Notes under the pieces: model-generated
The model's input: the letters and a program-made list of their open reading frames with translations, nothing else
Told to the model about the DNA's origin: nothing
The model's database searches: none
Program-made: the position numbers and the translations under genes
Part shown: one piece after another, positions 19,872 through 29,502 of the stretch
Numbering within the stretch: position 1 is the first letter of the stretch
How the letters are laid out: each line of letters begins with the position of its first letter
From: Clitoria ternatea
Taxonomy: Eukaryota > Streptophyta > Magnoliopsida > Fabales > Fabaceae
Direction of reading: 5' to 3'
NCBI GenBank assembly: GCA_037962975.1
Contig: CM075671.1
Span: 12,013,001-12,077,000, forward strand
Length of the DNA stretch: 64,000 nucleotides

Positions 19872-22393
19872 ATGTCTAGGAAAGGCGTTAGTTTTAGTGG
19901 TATCAGCCCTAGAGGAAGAGGAGGAAGGGCCTTCAATCAAAACCCCACAGTTCGTGGTGGGAGGATTCCAGTGGTCTTTCGATCGAAGCCACTAAGCTCA
20001 GAGAGGGAGGCGTCGCCGTATCAGAGGCGAAAGGCGATTATACCCTCTTCAGAATCCTCCTCTAGTGAGAGTGCTGAGAGCGGTGACCTGTATGTATCTG
20101 ACGATGTGGATTTTTACCGCAGTGTAAAAGCTTTCACAATGGTGGTGAAGAAAGCGACTGGGAGGAAATCATCTGAAGGGGGATCTCCTTCTGAGAAATA
20201 TATCTTGAAGACCCAGTCCGGCCTCTGCAATGTGGTTGCACACCGGATAGACTGGGTGAAATTCCAACAGAAACGCCCATTCAGCTGGGTGGCCGAGGAA
20301 TTTCGTGAGACACAGTCCGTCCACGCTCGGGAGGATGAAGGGGAGCTGGAGCCGCGGTTTACCGTATGGAAGAAGGACAAATACAAATGGTGTTTTCATG
20401 TATATGCTCCCCTTCCATCGGTTCGGATATGCCACACACCGGACGAGAGGTCCTTGTTCATGTATGATTTTATATTTCTGAACTTGGGTGTGCGTTTCCC
20501 CTTGACGAAGTTTGAGATGGGAGTCCTGAGGTTCTTGGACTGCGCCCCCTCGCAACTTCACCCAAATGGATGGGGATTGGTCCGCTCTCTTGAAGTGCTT
20601 GGGGAGCACTTCAACTTTAAACCGACGGTGGCCATGCTTTTTTACTTCACTCAAGTTGTCCGCCGTGCGAATAAGGAGAAAGGGGGAGTGAGCCTGATAT
20701 CCCTCCGGACTATCTCCAAGATCATCAACTTTGAGGCGTATACCGACTCCGCCAAAGTTGATGGGCGTTCATTCAAATCCTATTTCACAAGGATTAGCGT
20801 CCATCCGAGTGAATCAATTTTTTGGTTAACCGAAGATGGGATTCCGAGGTTCCCACTGACTTGGACGCACGAACATTTTTTGTTGACCTCCCAAGCGTAC
20901 TATACCGAGGAGGACGAACTGAGCCCAACTTCAATCTCAGTTCTTTCGGCTCTGCAGTCCTATACAGCCTCACATCAATTTTTCTCCTGCAGGCGTTTGT
21001 TAGGACCAAAGTCTGCCCGCGAGGAGTATTTACGTAATTTCCCTGCCATTCTTCATGCGTTATTATGTCATTTCTTGAAACTTTTTCGTTTCTGATTGTG
21101 TCTTTGAATTGTGCAGGTGAAATTCAGAGCGGATCACCAGAGATGAATAGACTAAAAGGTCTCAAGGCCGGAGAGACTTCCGTTGCAGCTGAAAATGACA
21201 TTCAGGCAAAGCGGAACTCGAAGAAGGCTACTGCTGAGACGATAATATTAACTTCGTCTGCTGGTGACGATATTCCTCTGATTGAGGGCGGATCTGAGAA
21301 GGTGGTCGAGAAAAAGAAGAGGACTAAGCGTGATCCTCCGAAGACCTCAGACCGTCAATCCTCACCCAAAAAGCCAAAAACTTCAAGAGGGTCTGCTGAG
21401 CTTGTGCCCTCTAAAGAGAAGAGAGCGGAAGAACCCACTCCGGATGCCCCCAGCAGTATAATCACTTATGGGGCGAAGCCAATAACGACTTACTTCGCGC
21501 CCAAAGCCCCCTGCTCTCTTGAAGGTAATTCCGGTCTTGTTCAACATCCGGTGTTCGAGGGCTCTGTTCCAGAGGGCGTTCCTGAATCCTCACCTAAGGT
21601 GAAGCCCTCGTTAAAGAACGAAGAGCTGATCAGAGCTTGCGACGACGGACAGAAGCACTTGGCTGATTTATCCGAGCTCCTCAAGTCGGTTCGCAAGCTC
21701 ACAGAAGAAAATGAGAGGCTCACCTCGGTGGTTGGCAAGGACAAGGCAATCATCCTCCAATTAGAAGGAAAATTAAAAACTTCCGAAGAAGAAAATCAGA
21801 AGAAGGATGAAGAAATTGCCAAGTTGAAGAGTCTTGCCAAGGAGCTAGAGGGTCAAGTTTCTGATCAGAAGAAAATCAATGCTGACCTCAATGCTCATCT
21901 CTGCACGGAGAAGGAACGCTCTTCAGAGCTGGAAAAGGGGTTGAAGGAGGCTAAGGTCGTCCATTCTCTGGGAGTGGATGATTGGACACGTAAGGAAAAG
22001 GAGCTGCTATCAAAGCTGGCGGATTCGAATGGCGAAGTCAAGACCCTGAAAGCAGACCTGGACGATGCTGTAAATATGTGTGACCAGGCAGTCAAGGAGG
22101 CTTTCGGGTTGGCAATTCGTCAGGTGTTATACCGGAATCCCAAGGTGTCACTTAGTTTGAACGGTATTGATCCGTTCTATGAGTTTCACCAAGGGAAACT
22201 GGTGGCCATCGTTGACAATCGTCAGGAGAGTCCGCCTAGAACTCCTTATAAGTTTGCTCCTTTACCTAAAGGTCAATCAATGAGACCTTCCCTCCTGAAA
22301 CCCATAAGTACAGGATCGAGCTCTCGCACTGAAGGAGGCAAGACCGGAGACAAAGGCAAGGGGAAAGAGGGAGACCCAAGCCAGAAAGAGTAG
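19872..22393 (+). CDS. antisense accessory gene B of the Tat element, two exons
   Basis: Exon 1 is 19872-21033 and exon 2 is 21117-22393. The 83-bp intron splits an Arg codon at exactly the place and phase used in gene A. The product is 812 residues from ATG 19872 (an in-frame ATG at 19854 would add six). Compared with A it has about 100 extra N-terminal residues rich in Arg, Gly and Ser. Then comes the same Transposase_28-like domain (MYDFIFLNLGVRFPLTKFE, CAPSQLHPNGWG), a Lys/Pro/Ser linker, a long coiled coil (about residues 560-690) and the conserved C-terminal block (FGLAIRQVLYRNP, GIDPFYEFHQGKLVAIVD). The two copies are clearly diverged yet both open, so the duplication is much older than this insertion. 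Its function is not known. Confidence 0.85.
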
Positions 22394-23000
22394 CATCTTT
22401 CTTGTTTGCTTTTTCGTTTTATTGATTTGAATTCGCTGTGTTCCGGGATCAGCTCCGGATTATTACACGAATTGTAATTCTTATTGAATCAATAAAAGAG
22501 TTTTTTACCTCCATTCTTGTTTAGTGAAAAACAACTTTAATAGAGGGATTGCATGTGTATTGTATTTTTCCGGATTTAAGTAATGAAGATCGGATTGTAA
22601 AACAAAATCTCCATACCGGACATATACATGCGAAATGAATTTCATAATAAAACCACCGCTTGTGAGGGAACACATCAGTGCCTCAAGAACGGCTTAAGGG
22701 GAATGATTGTAAGATCGTTTTAAACGAGAGTTCATTCCTCAAATTATTCGTTAAACCGTTGATGTTGTCCCCCAGTTTCATTGGGTGATGATTCACTTTG
22801 AATAAACTCTGAGTAAAATTTTCTCGTGAGAGTTTTTAAGAGTGAGGATTTAAAATAGAAACTCCTCTTCAAATATTTCCGACTGAGAGATTTCAGGTGA
22901 ATATGCCTTAGATTGTGGCGTACCCGAGTGAATCGTTTGTGTCGGAGTTTACGAGTTAGTTATAAAACTTCCAAATAAAAAACTTCATAAGAGAGTATTA
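22394..23000 (+). other. 3' flank of accessory gene B
   Basis: A short 3' UTR contains the block shared with gene A and a consensus poly(A) signal AATAAA at 22491-22496. From 22640 to 23000 the sequence is non-coding with small inverted repeats (for example ccca-gtttcat-tggg at about 22774). Confidence 0.5.
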
Positions 23001-23645
23001 ATTTGGAGTTCAGTATAACTTACTTGTTGTGTTTGGAGTTCGGTTTGATCCTACTGTCCATGTAATATTTGGCGTTCGGTTTAATCCTACCAGCCGTTCT
23101 TCAATTGGTCTTTGGTTTATCCAATGACAATTCTTCACCGACGTTCGGTTAATCCTACTAGTCGTACTCAGAGTTCGGTTTAATCCTACAATCCGAGCCT
23201 TCGATGCGGGGTTCAGATCAGGGCTAATCCTGAACCTACTGCGCCCGTCACTTGGGGTTCAGCGTGGTCTTGAAGAAGAACCAGCTTACTGCGCCCAAGC
23301 CTTCGCATGGGGTTCGGTTTGTGGCCTTGAAGAAGGACCAGCCCTACAACCCATGTAGTCTTCGAATGGGGTTCGGTTTGTGGCCTTGAAGAAGGACCAG
23401 CCCTACAACCCATGTAGTCTTCGAATGGGGTTCGGTTTGTGGCCTTGAAGAAGGACCAGCCCTACAACCCATATCCTGAGGTTCGGTTTAATCCTACAAC
23501 TCAGGTCTTCACCGACGTTCGGTTTAATCCTACTAGTCGTACTCAGAGTTCGGTTTAATCCTACAATCTGAGCCTTCACCGGTGTTCAGCCAAACTTACT
23601 AACCGTACCCAGAGTTCGGTTTAATCCTACAATCTGGGCCTTCAA
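23001..23645. repeat. array of about 16 constant-loop, variable-arm hairpin modules (GTTCGGTTTAATCCTAC family)
   Basis: Short modules share a core gttcggtttaatcctac and are flanked by arms that change but stay complementary. Examples: tgga/tcca (23031), cgac/gtcg (23136 and 23509), cctgag/ctcagg (23474), ctcaga/tctgag (23540), cggt/accg (23575), cccaga/tctggg (23607). A longer subtype (from about 23250 to 23470) has outer atggg-tt/aacccat or cttggg/cccaag arms and an inner ggcctt-gaag-aaggacc hairpin; three of these form a 61-bp tandem repeat. It lies just beyond the pol stop, in the 3' region of the gag-pol transcript. Confidence 0.88.
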
Positions 23646-23649
23646 TATT

Positions 23650-23795
23650 TACACACTCGAGGAGTTACATCGTCAATTACAGAATGGGTAATTGAGATCA
23701 TCCGTCCTGAGTATGTTCTTGTGCGTTGCGCATATTCGAAGAGTTACATCGTCAACTACAGAATAAGTAGCTGAGATCATCCGTCCTGAATATGC
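23650..23795. repeat. two more hairpin modules of the CCAGGAGTTACATCGTC family
   Basis: Modules at about 23650 and 23730 keep gagttacatcgtc and gagatcatccgtcctga. Their inner arms are caattac/gtaattg and caactac/gtagctg. The outer arms of the second extend to catattc/gaatatg, and those of the first to near-matching acacactc/gagtatgt, so both tiers covary relative to the array at 18541-19206. Confidence 0.8.
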
Positions 23796-23966
23796 TTTTG
23801 TACACCGGATAAACTGAAAATCACAGCATAAGAAAAACTCGAAAGAGTTAAATCGTTATGAGAGATTCTTATTAAATCAAAAATAAGAATTACAAGGAGA
23901 GCGTAGCTGTGAAAATAAATTCTCCAGTATTCAATCCAAGACAAGGATAGGAGAGTGTAGAAACAG

Positions 23967-26900
23967 CTAGCTATAGTAGATGCGCAAGTTTTGGGTGTTC
24001 CATTTGTTTCGGATTGGAGTGCCATCAAGGTTTTCAAGGCGATAAGAGCCTTTGCCAGTGACCTCGGATACCCTGTATGGGCCTTCCCAGTTTGGGGCTA
24101 GTTTGCCTTGATGGGCGAATTTATTCCCTATACTTGCTTTCCTCAAAACCAAATCTCCAACGTTGAAAGTCCTTGATTGGACTCGTTTGTTGTACCGGAG
24201 AGCAACTTTGGCTTTGATGGCTTGATCTCGGATGAAAGCGTCTTCTCTGAGTTCTTGTATGACATCCATTTCAGACGCCAAGTTAGCATTGTTGGTTTCT
24301 TCAGAGAAGTACTTAACCCTGGTGGAAGCAATTTGCAGTTCCACAGGTATCATTGCCTCGACCCCGTATGTTAGCCGATATGGGGATTCATTGGTGGATG
24401 AATGAGGCGTTGTCCGATATGCCCATAGGACATGACACAGCTGGTCTGTCCATCCGCCCTTGGCTTCGCCAAGGCGTTTCTTTAGTCCCTTCAGCACCTC
24501 CCTGTTGGCCACTTCAGCTTGACCGTTAGTTTGGGGATGTTCGACGGATGAGAATATTTGGGTTATTCCTAACCCTTCAAGTAAATCTGTGAATTTTCTA
24601 TCCGTGAACTGGGTGCCATTGTCTGTGACAATCCGTGCTGGGACCCCGAACCGTGTTATGATGTTTTCATACATGAAACGGCGAGTTCGGGCTGAAGTAA
24701 TATGCACAACCGGCTCTGCTTCTATCCACTTAGTGAAATAATCGACCCCTACAATGAGATATTTGATGCCCCCAGGAGCAGTTGGAAAGGGGCCCAGAAT
24801 ATCCAATCCCCATTGGTAGAAGGGCCATGGAACAGCGGATGTGAAGAGTTCTTCCGCCGGTGTGTGGTGAAGATTAGAGAATTTTTGGCAAGCGTCGCAT
24901 TTTTTGACGAAGTCAATGGAGTCTTGCTTCATCGTGGGCCACCAGTATCCAGCTCTGAGGATTTTTCGCATTAAGCTTCTTCCTCCGGCATGGTGTCCAC
25001 TTTGTCCTCCATGCACTTCCTCCAATACACCTTGCACCTCATCCTCTTTGAGACAAATTAAATAGGGCACAGAGAGTGCCCTTCTGTAGAGATTACCATC
25101 AATCATAGTGAAATATGGTAATTCTCTTCTTAACCTCGTCTTTTCCTTCTCATCTGTGGGTAGCTGTCCATCAGCCAAATAACGGATGTAAGGAGCCATC
25201 CATGTATCTCCGTAAAGGGAGTCAGTCATTATGGCGTTTAGAGAAGGGAAAAGAGGGATGCTGGGCGACGTTAGCGTGCTTTGAACCAGAGTAGTGGTGC
25301 TACCCGGTCGTTTAGTGCTTGCTAACCTGGAGAGTATATCCGCTCTCGTATTCTCTTCACGTGGAACATGCTTGAACTCCACCTTTGAGAACTTCTCAGT
25401 CAACTCCTTGACACAGTTCAAGTATAATTGGAGTTGAGGTTCGCGAGCTTGATAATCTCCTAAGATCTGCGAAATCACCAGCTGTGAATCGCTGCAGAGT
25501 GTCGCCTCAGAAGCTCCGATGTCAATCGCAGCTCTTAGCCCGGCCAAGCAAGCTTCGTACTCAGCCTGGTTGTTGGATGTTTTGAAATTGAAACGAAGGG
25601 AGATCTCCAGGTGTACTCCGTCATCACTTTCGAGAACTACACCTGCTCCAGAGCCTCTTTGGTTTGATGAACCATCAACGTAAATGGTCCAATGGACTCG
25701 AGGGTAATCCGGATCAGTCCCTGTCATTTCCACAATAAAGTCAGCCAGGACTTGAGCTTTAATAGCGCTGCGAGGTTCGTAGGATATATCAAACTCAGAG
25801 AGTTCAATAGACCATTTGATCATCCTCCCAGCGAGATCGGGCTTGATTAAGACGGAACGGAGTGGCAAATCCGTTCTCACTATGATTGGATGGGCGTGAA
25901 AGTACAGACGTAACCGTCGTGAGGCCCAAACAACAGCGAGGGCGGCCTTTTCAATTTTTTGATACCGGATCTCAGCACCTTGCAAGGTCTTGCTAGTGAA
26001 ATAGACCGGTCTTTGTCCATCAGGAGTTTCTTTTATCAAGGCAACGCCCAAAGCTTCATCTGAAATAGCCAAGTACAGAATGAGTGTGTCTTCGGGGTCA
26101 GGCTTTGTGAGAATGGGAGGTTTGGACAACACCTCCTTAAGCTCTTGGAAAACTTTTTCTTGTTCCTGTCCCCACTCGAATTTCTTGGACTTTTTCAGTA
26201 TTTTGTACAGGGGGAGCGACCTGTGAGCCATCTTCGGCATGAACCGTGCCAAAGCTGCTACCTTGCCGTTCAGGGATTGGACTTCTTTGAGATTCTTAGG
26301 ACTTTGCATGTCTAGAATCGTTTGGCACTTCCCTGGATTGGCTTCTATACCACGTTGAGTTAACATGAAACCCAAAAATTTCCCAGCGGGGACAGCAAAT
26401 GTGCACTTCATTGGGTTCAGCCTCATGTTAAATTGTCTCAAACGGGTGAATACTTGGCGCAGGTCGTCAATATGATCGCCACCAACCGGTGTCTTTGCTA
26501 TTATGTCGTCGATATATACTTCAACAAGTTTGGTGTGCATACCTTCGAAAACCTTGTTGATCATGCGCTGATATGTCGCCCCAGCGTTTTTCAGGCCAAA
26601 GGGCATGACAGTATAGCAAAAGACACCACGATCATTTATGAAAGCTGTCTTCTCTTGATCCTCTTCGCACATCGGAATTTGGTTGTAACCAGAGTATGCG
26701 TCCATGAAACTCAGGTATTGATAACCAGAGGAATCATCCACCATCCGATCTATATTAGGAAGAGGATAAGGATCTTTTGGACAGCAGCGGTTGAGGTCCA
26801 CGTAGTCAATGCATATTCTCCATTTACCATTGGATTTGGGGACCATCACCACATTCGAAAGCCAAGAGGAATATCGGATTTCCCTGATGAATCCGGCCTT

Positions 26901-28529
26901 CAGCAATTCCTCAGTTTGCTGGCAAGCTGCCTTCTGTTTCTCTGGGCCCAATCGTCTTTTCTTTTGGGCCACAGGTTTCATCTCTGGATAGACGGAAAGT
27001 TTATGACAGCAGAATTCAGGGTCAATGCCTGGCATATCGGCTGCGGTCCATGCAAAGAGATCTTTAAACTCTTGCAAGAGAGCCAGCAGTCGCTGCTCTG
27101 TTTCAGCATCTAGCTTGTCATTGATATGGGTGATCTTTTCTGGAGAATCTCCCAAGACAATGTCCCTGGAACTTCCATCCGGTGTGGGCTTTGATGGGTT
27201 GAACGGATCAATGTTCAAATCCGCTCTAGGATCCAGGTCGACAAGACTTACAGATCCAGCCGATGTTCCAGCATCATTAAGTTTCCTCTTTTTATTGGAG
27301 GCGTCCAGCTTTGTCATGTTGAGGCTAAGGTTGTAGCAGTACCTAGCCATCTCTTGATCACCCCGGATAGATGACACAGCATTATCCTTGTCAATGAACT
27401 TGATAAGGAGATGTGGGGTTGATACAACTGCCTCCATTGCATTCAGAGTAGGACGGCCTATGATGCCATTAAATGGTGATTTGACATCAATCACTAGCAC
27501 CCGAGACTTAACCGTCCTGGCTCCTGGCTCGCCTTCAAACGAGATAAGGGTGTCAAGATACCCTTTAGTTGGTTGCTTTGCGCCATTGAAAGCTGTTAGT
27601 TCCTGCGTGTAAGGCTGTAAGTCTGAGTCTTTAAAACCCATTCTTTCAAAGCAATTATAAAAAATAACATCGCAGGAACTTCCCTGGTCAACAAGGATTC
27701 TTCGGACGTCCTTGTTGGCGATCACAGCAGTGATGACTACAGCATCGTCACCACCAGGAATGGTTGGGCCAAAATCCTCGTCAGAGAAAGAGATTATGGG
27801 AGCCTCAATTCCTCCTCTGTAAGGGCGATTGTCCTTGACTTTCCCTTGCACAGATAGAATCATTCTATGATGATTCTTACGGGCTGTAATTGAAGCTCCT
27901 CCTCCAGCGAACCCTCCAGCAATCATGTCAATGACTTCACGTCGGCCCTGACGTTGTTGCTGGGGCATGCTATCTTTCTGTGCTGCATTATCGGTCATTA
28001 CACCTTTTTGCTTCTCTGCAGCAGAGAATTTTCGAACCGGACTGGGGTTGTTGTCATCCCCATCGTCGGGATCTCTTTCTCTTTTCTCATTCCGTTCTGC
28101 CCTGTCAAAGGATTTTTCTTTGAACAGGTATTGCTTCAATTTGCCTTCTCTAATTAGCGTCTCAACCGCGTTCTTTAGAGCTTGGCATTCATCAGTGGAA
28201 TGACCATTTTGTTCGTGAAATTCACAGTACTTTCGTGAATTTCCTGGTCTTTTCATAGGGGCTGGTTTCCTGATGCCATAGGTGCTGAAAACTGGCCATC
28301 CGACCTCTCTCAAAATCTGAGATGGTCTGGCAGATAATTGTGCATAATGGCTGAAAGAATTGACATGCCTTTCTCGAGGTCGAGGAGGGCGGTTATCCAC
28401 CTTAGGATTGGTGAATGGCCGCTCCATGCGTTCTGACCTCGTCTTCTCCTTACCCTTCTGGGTTTGGGGAGATGGTGTTGGTGGCTTTTTCTTTGCAGCC
28501 ATTGCCTCCAAGTGCATCTCTATGCTCAC
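23967..28529 (-). CDS. pol of the Tat element: PR-RT-RNH-aRNH-INT
   Basis: The frame is open across 1520 codons. The first codon of the open stretch is GTG, and the frame actually continues upstream into gag. Approximate positions: gag-end zinc-knuckle-like CEFHEQNGHSTDEC 102-115; protease with DQGSS at 281-285; RT about 545-720 with KWRICIDYVDLN, VMPFGLKNAGATYQ and the YIDD catalytic box at 672-675; RNase H about 815-935; a second, archaeal-type RNase H about 946-1070 (VDGSSNQRGSGAG, NNQAEYEACLAGL); integrase with an HHCC zinc site (C1211, C1214) and catalytic D1243, D1303, E1339 (35 residues between the last two). All catalytic residues are present. It replicates and inserts the element; the dual RNase H is diagnostic of Tat. 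Confidence 0.95.
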   Translation of the reverse strand: MSIEMHLEAMAAKKKPPTPSPQTQKGKEKTRSERMERPFTNPKVDNRPPRPRERHVNSFSHYAQLSARPSQILREVGWPVFSTYGIRKPAPMKRPGNSRKYCEFHEQNGHSTDECQALKNAVETLIREGKLKQYLFKEKSFDRAERNEKRERDPDDGDDNNPSPVRKFSAAEKQKGVMTDNAAQKDSMPQQQRQGRREVIDMIAGGFAGGGASITARKNHHRMILSVQGKVKDNRPYRGGIEAPIISFSDEDFGPTIPGGDDAVVITAVIANKDVRRILVDQGSSCDVIFYNCFERMGFKDSDLQPYTQELTAFNGAKQPTKGYLDTLISFEGEPGARTVKSRVLVIDVKSPFNGIIGRPTLNAMEAVVSTPHLLIKFIDKDNAVSSIRGDQEMARYCYNLSLNMTKLDASNKKRKLNDAGTSAGSVSLVDLDPRADLNIDPFNPSKPTPDGSSRDIVLGDSPEKITHINDKLDAETEQRLLALLQEFKDLFAWTAADMPGIDPEFCCHKLSVYPEMKPVAQKKRRLGPEKQKAACQQTEELLKAGFIREIRYSSWLSNVVMVPKSNGKWRICIDYVDLNRCCPKDPYPLPNIDRMVDDSSGYQYLSFMDAYSGYNQIPMCEEDQEKTAFINDRGVFCYTVMPFGLKNAGATYQRMINKVFEGMHTKLVEVYIDDIIAKTPVGGDHIDDLRQVFTRLRQFNMRLNPMKCTFAVPAGKFLGFMLTQRGIEANPGKCQTILDMQSPKNLKEVQSLNGKVAALARFMPKMAHRSLPLYKILKKSKKFEWGQEQEKVFQELKEVLSKPPILTKPDPEDTLILYLAISDEALGVALIKETPDGQRPVYFTSKTLQGAEIRYQKIEKAALAVVWASRRLRLYFHAHPIIVRTDLPLRSVLIKPDLAGRMIKWSIELSEFDISYEPRSAIKAQVLADFIVEMTGTDPDYPRVHWTIYVDGSSNQRGSGAGVVLESDDGVHLEISLRFNFKTSNNQAEYEACLAGLRAAIDIGASEATLCSDSQLVISQILGDYQAREPQLQLYLNCVKELTEKFSKVEFKHVPREENTRADILSRLASTKRPGSTTTLVQSTLTSPSIPLFPSLNAIMTDSLYGDTWMAPYIRYLADGQLPTDEKEKTRLRRELPYFTMIDGNLYRRALSVPYLICLKEDEVQGVLEEVHGGQSGHHAGGRSLMRKILRAGYWWPTMKQDSIDFVKKCDACQKFSNLHHTPAEELFTSAVPWPFYQWGLDILGPFPTAPGGIKYLIVGVDYFTKWIEAEPVVHITSARTRRFMYENIITRFGVPARIVTDNGTQFTDRKFTDLLEGLGITQIFSSVEHPQTNGQAEVANREVLKGLKKRLGEAKGGWTDQLCHVLWAYRTTPHSSTNESPYRLTYGVEAMIPVELQIASTRVKYFSEETNNANLASEMDVIQELREDAFIRDQAIKAKVALRYNKRVQSRTFNVGDLVLRKASIGNKFAHQGKLAPNWEGPYRVSEVTGKGSYRLENLDGTPIRNKWNTQNLRIYYS

Positions 28530-29437
28530 ATACTTTGAGGCTTTTTTCCTGAAATCCTCAAAAGTTGCTGGGGGCTCTTTGCTAATGAAAGAGCGAAAGC
28601 TGATCCTGGCTGCAATGCTTCAATCACGATATGCAGCTTGATAGATTCTGTGAGGTTAGGAACCAGGGCTGCTTCCTTATAAAACCTCTTCAGAAAATCT
28701 TTTAAGCCCTCTGTTTCACCTTGCTTAATCTGAGCCAAGGTATGAGACGTCTTGGGTACGTCTCTGGAGATGACAAAATGGGTTTCAAAGGCAGCTGCCA
28801 TTTCTGCCCAAGAATCTATGGATCCAGAAGGCAAGCCTTTAAACCATCCGAGGGCCTCCTCTGACAATGTTCGAGGGAACATTCGGCACATCACGTCTTC
28901 ATCAGCCCCCAAGTACATGGCTTCAAACACATAAGCATCAAGGTGCTTAGTTGGATCAGTTTCACCATTATACTTTCCGATGGAAAGTGGTTGAGTGGTT
29001 TGAAGGTGCTTGGGGATGCTGATGCCCATAAGTCTCCTTGAAAAAGGAACCTTAAGATTGTAAGACAATGGGGGTGCTGTTGTTGAATCTCTCCTTCTTC
29101 GGGAAGCTGCATCCTCAGAATCGCGAGTTTGTTCTCCCTCCTCAAAGGTTGGGATCTTTGAGTACTGAAGAGTGGTGGACTTTTCACCATCAGTTGTGTG
29201 GGGAGTATTTCGCGTGCGAGATGACTCTTTATCCTCGCTTTGCCTTTTTTCTCTTCGCAGTTCAGCGAGTTCCCTCTGAAGTTGTCTGATCAACTCATCG
29301 CGAGGGTCAGGATCAGACACAGTTACTATCTTCTTTGAGTTGCCCCCATGAGAATCAAGGTTGAGCTTTCTGTAGGCATTAGGATTGGTTCTGCCTTCAG
29401 CTTGATTCTCCATGGAGTCTTGTGCTTCGCCTTGCAT
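28526..29437 (-). CDS. gag of the Tat element (frame broken before pol)
   Basis: 303 residues. The N-terminal 1-130 is charged and low in complexity. About 145-290 is a Retrotrans_gag (capsid-like) domain with LSIGKYNGETDPTKHLDAY, ALGWFKGLPSGSIDSW, then TLAQIKQGETEGLKDFLKRF. The gag start lies only 65 bases from the 5' LTR, so the leader is very short. In the last about 25 residues the frame becomes unlike gag and stops at 28526. The expected gag continuation is open in the -1 frame that leads into pol, starting around 28600 beside a short T run. This looks like a single-base loss in this copy; a programmed -1 shift is the alternative. Confidence 0.85.
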   Translation of the reverse strand: MQGEAQDSMENQAEGRTNPNAYRKLNLDSHGGNSKKIVTVSDPDPRDELIRQLQRELAELRREKRQSEDKESSRTRNTPHTTDGEKSTTLQYSKIPTFEEGEQTRDSEDAASRRRRDSTTAPPLSYNLKVPFSRRLMGISIPKHLQTTQPLSIGKYNGETDPTKHLDAYVFEAMYLGADEDVMCRMFPRTLSEEALGWFKGLPSGSIDSWAEMAAAFETHFVISRDVPKTSHTLAQIKQGETEGLKDFLKRFYKEAALVPNLTESIKLHIVIEALQPGSAFALSLAKSPQQLLRISGKKPQSM

Positions 29438-29478
29438 GGTGGATTACCTGCTCTGTCAAAGGATATGGGAATAACTTT

Positions 29479-29502
29479 ATCGGGTCCCACTGGGCGTGCC
29501 AA
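29479..29502 (-). promoter_or_regulatory. primer-binding site of the Tat element
   Basis: Directly inside the 5' LTR the minus strand reads TTGGCACGCCCAGTGGGACC. The TGG one base from the LTR edge pairs with the CCA of a primer tRNA. The remaining bases do not match the common iMet, Arg or Asp primer sites that I can recall, so the donor tRNA is not identified. Confidence 0.55.

Noticed and set aside
23001..23645. CRISPR-like look: constant core alternating with variable segments
   Set aside because: This is a plant retrotransposon. The variable parts are short complementary arms, unit lengths vary, and no cas genes are present.
26433..27113. 226-codon plus-strand ORF
   Set aside because: It is the antisense shadow of the conserved reverse transcriptase region of pol.
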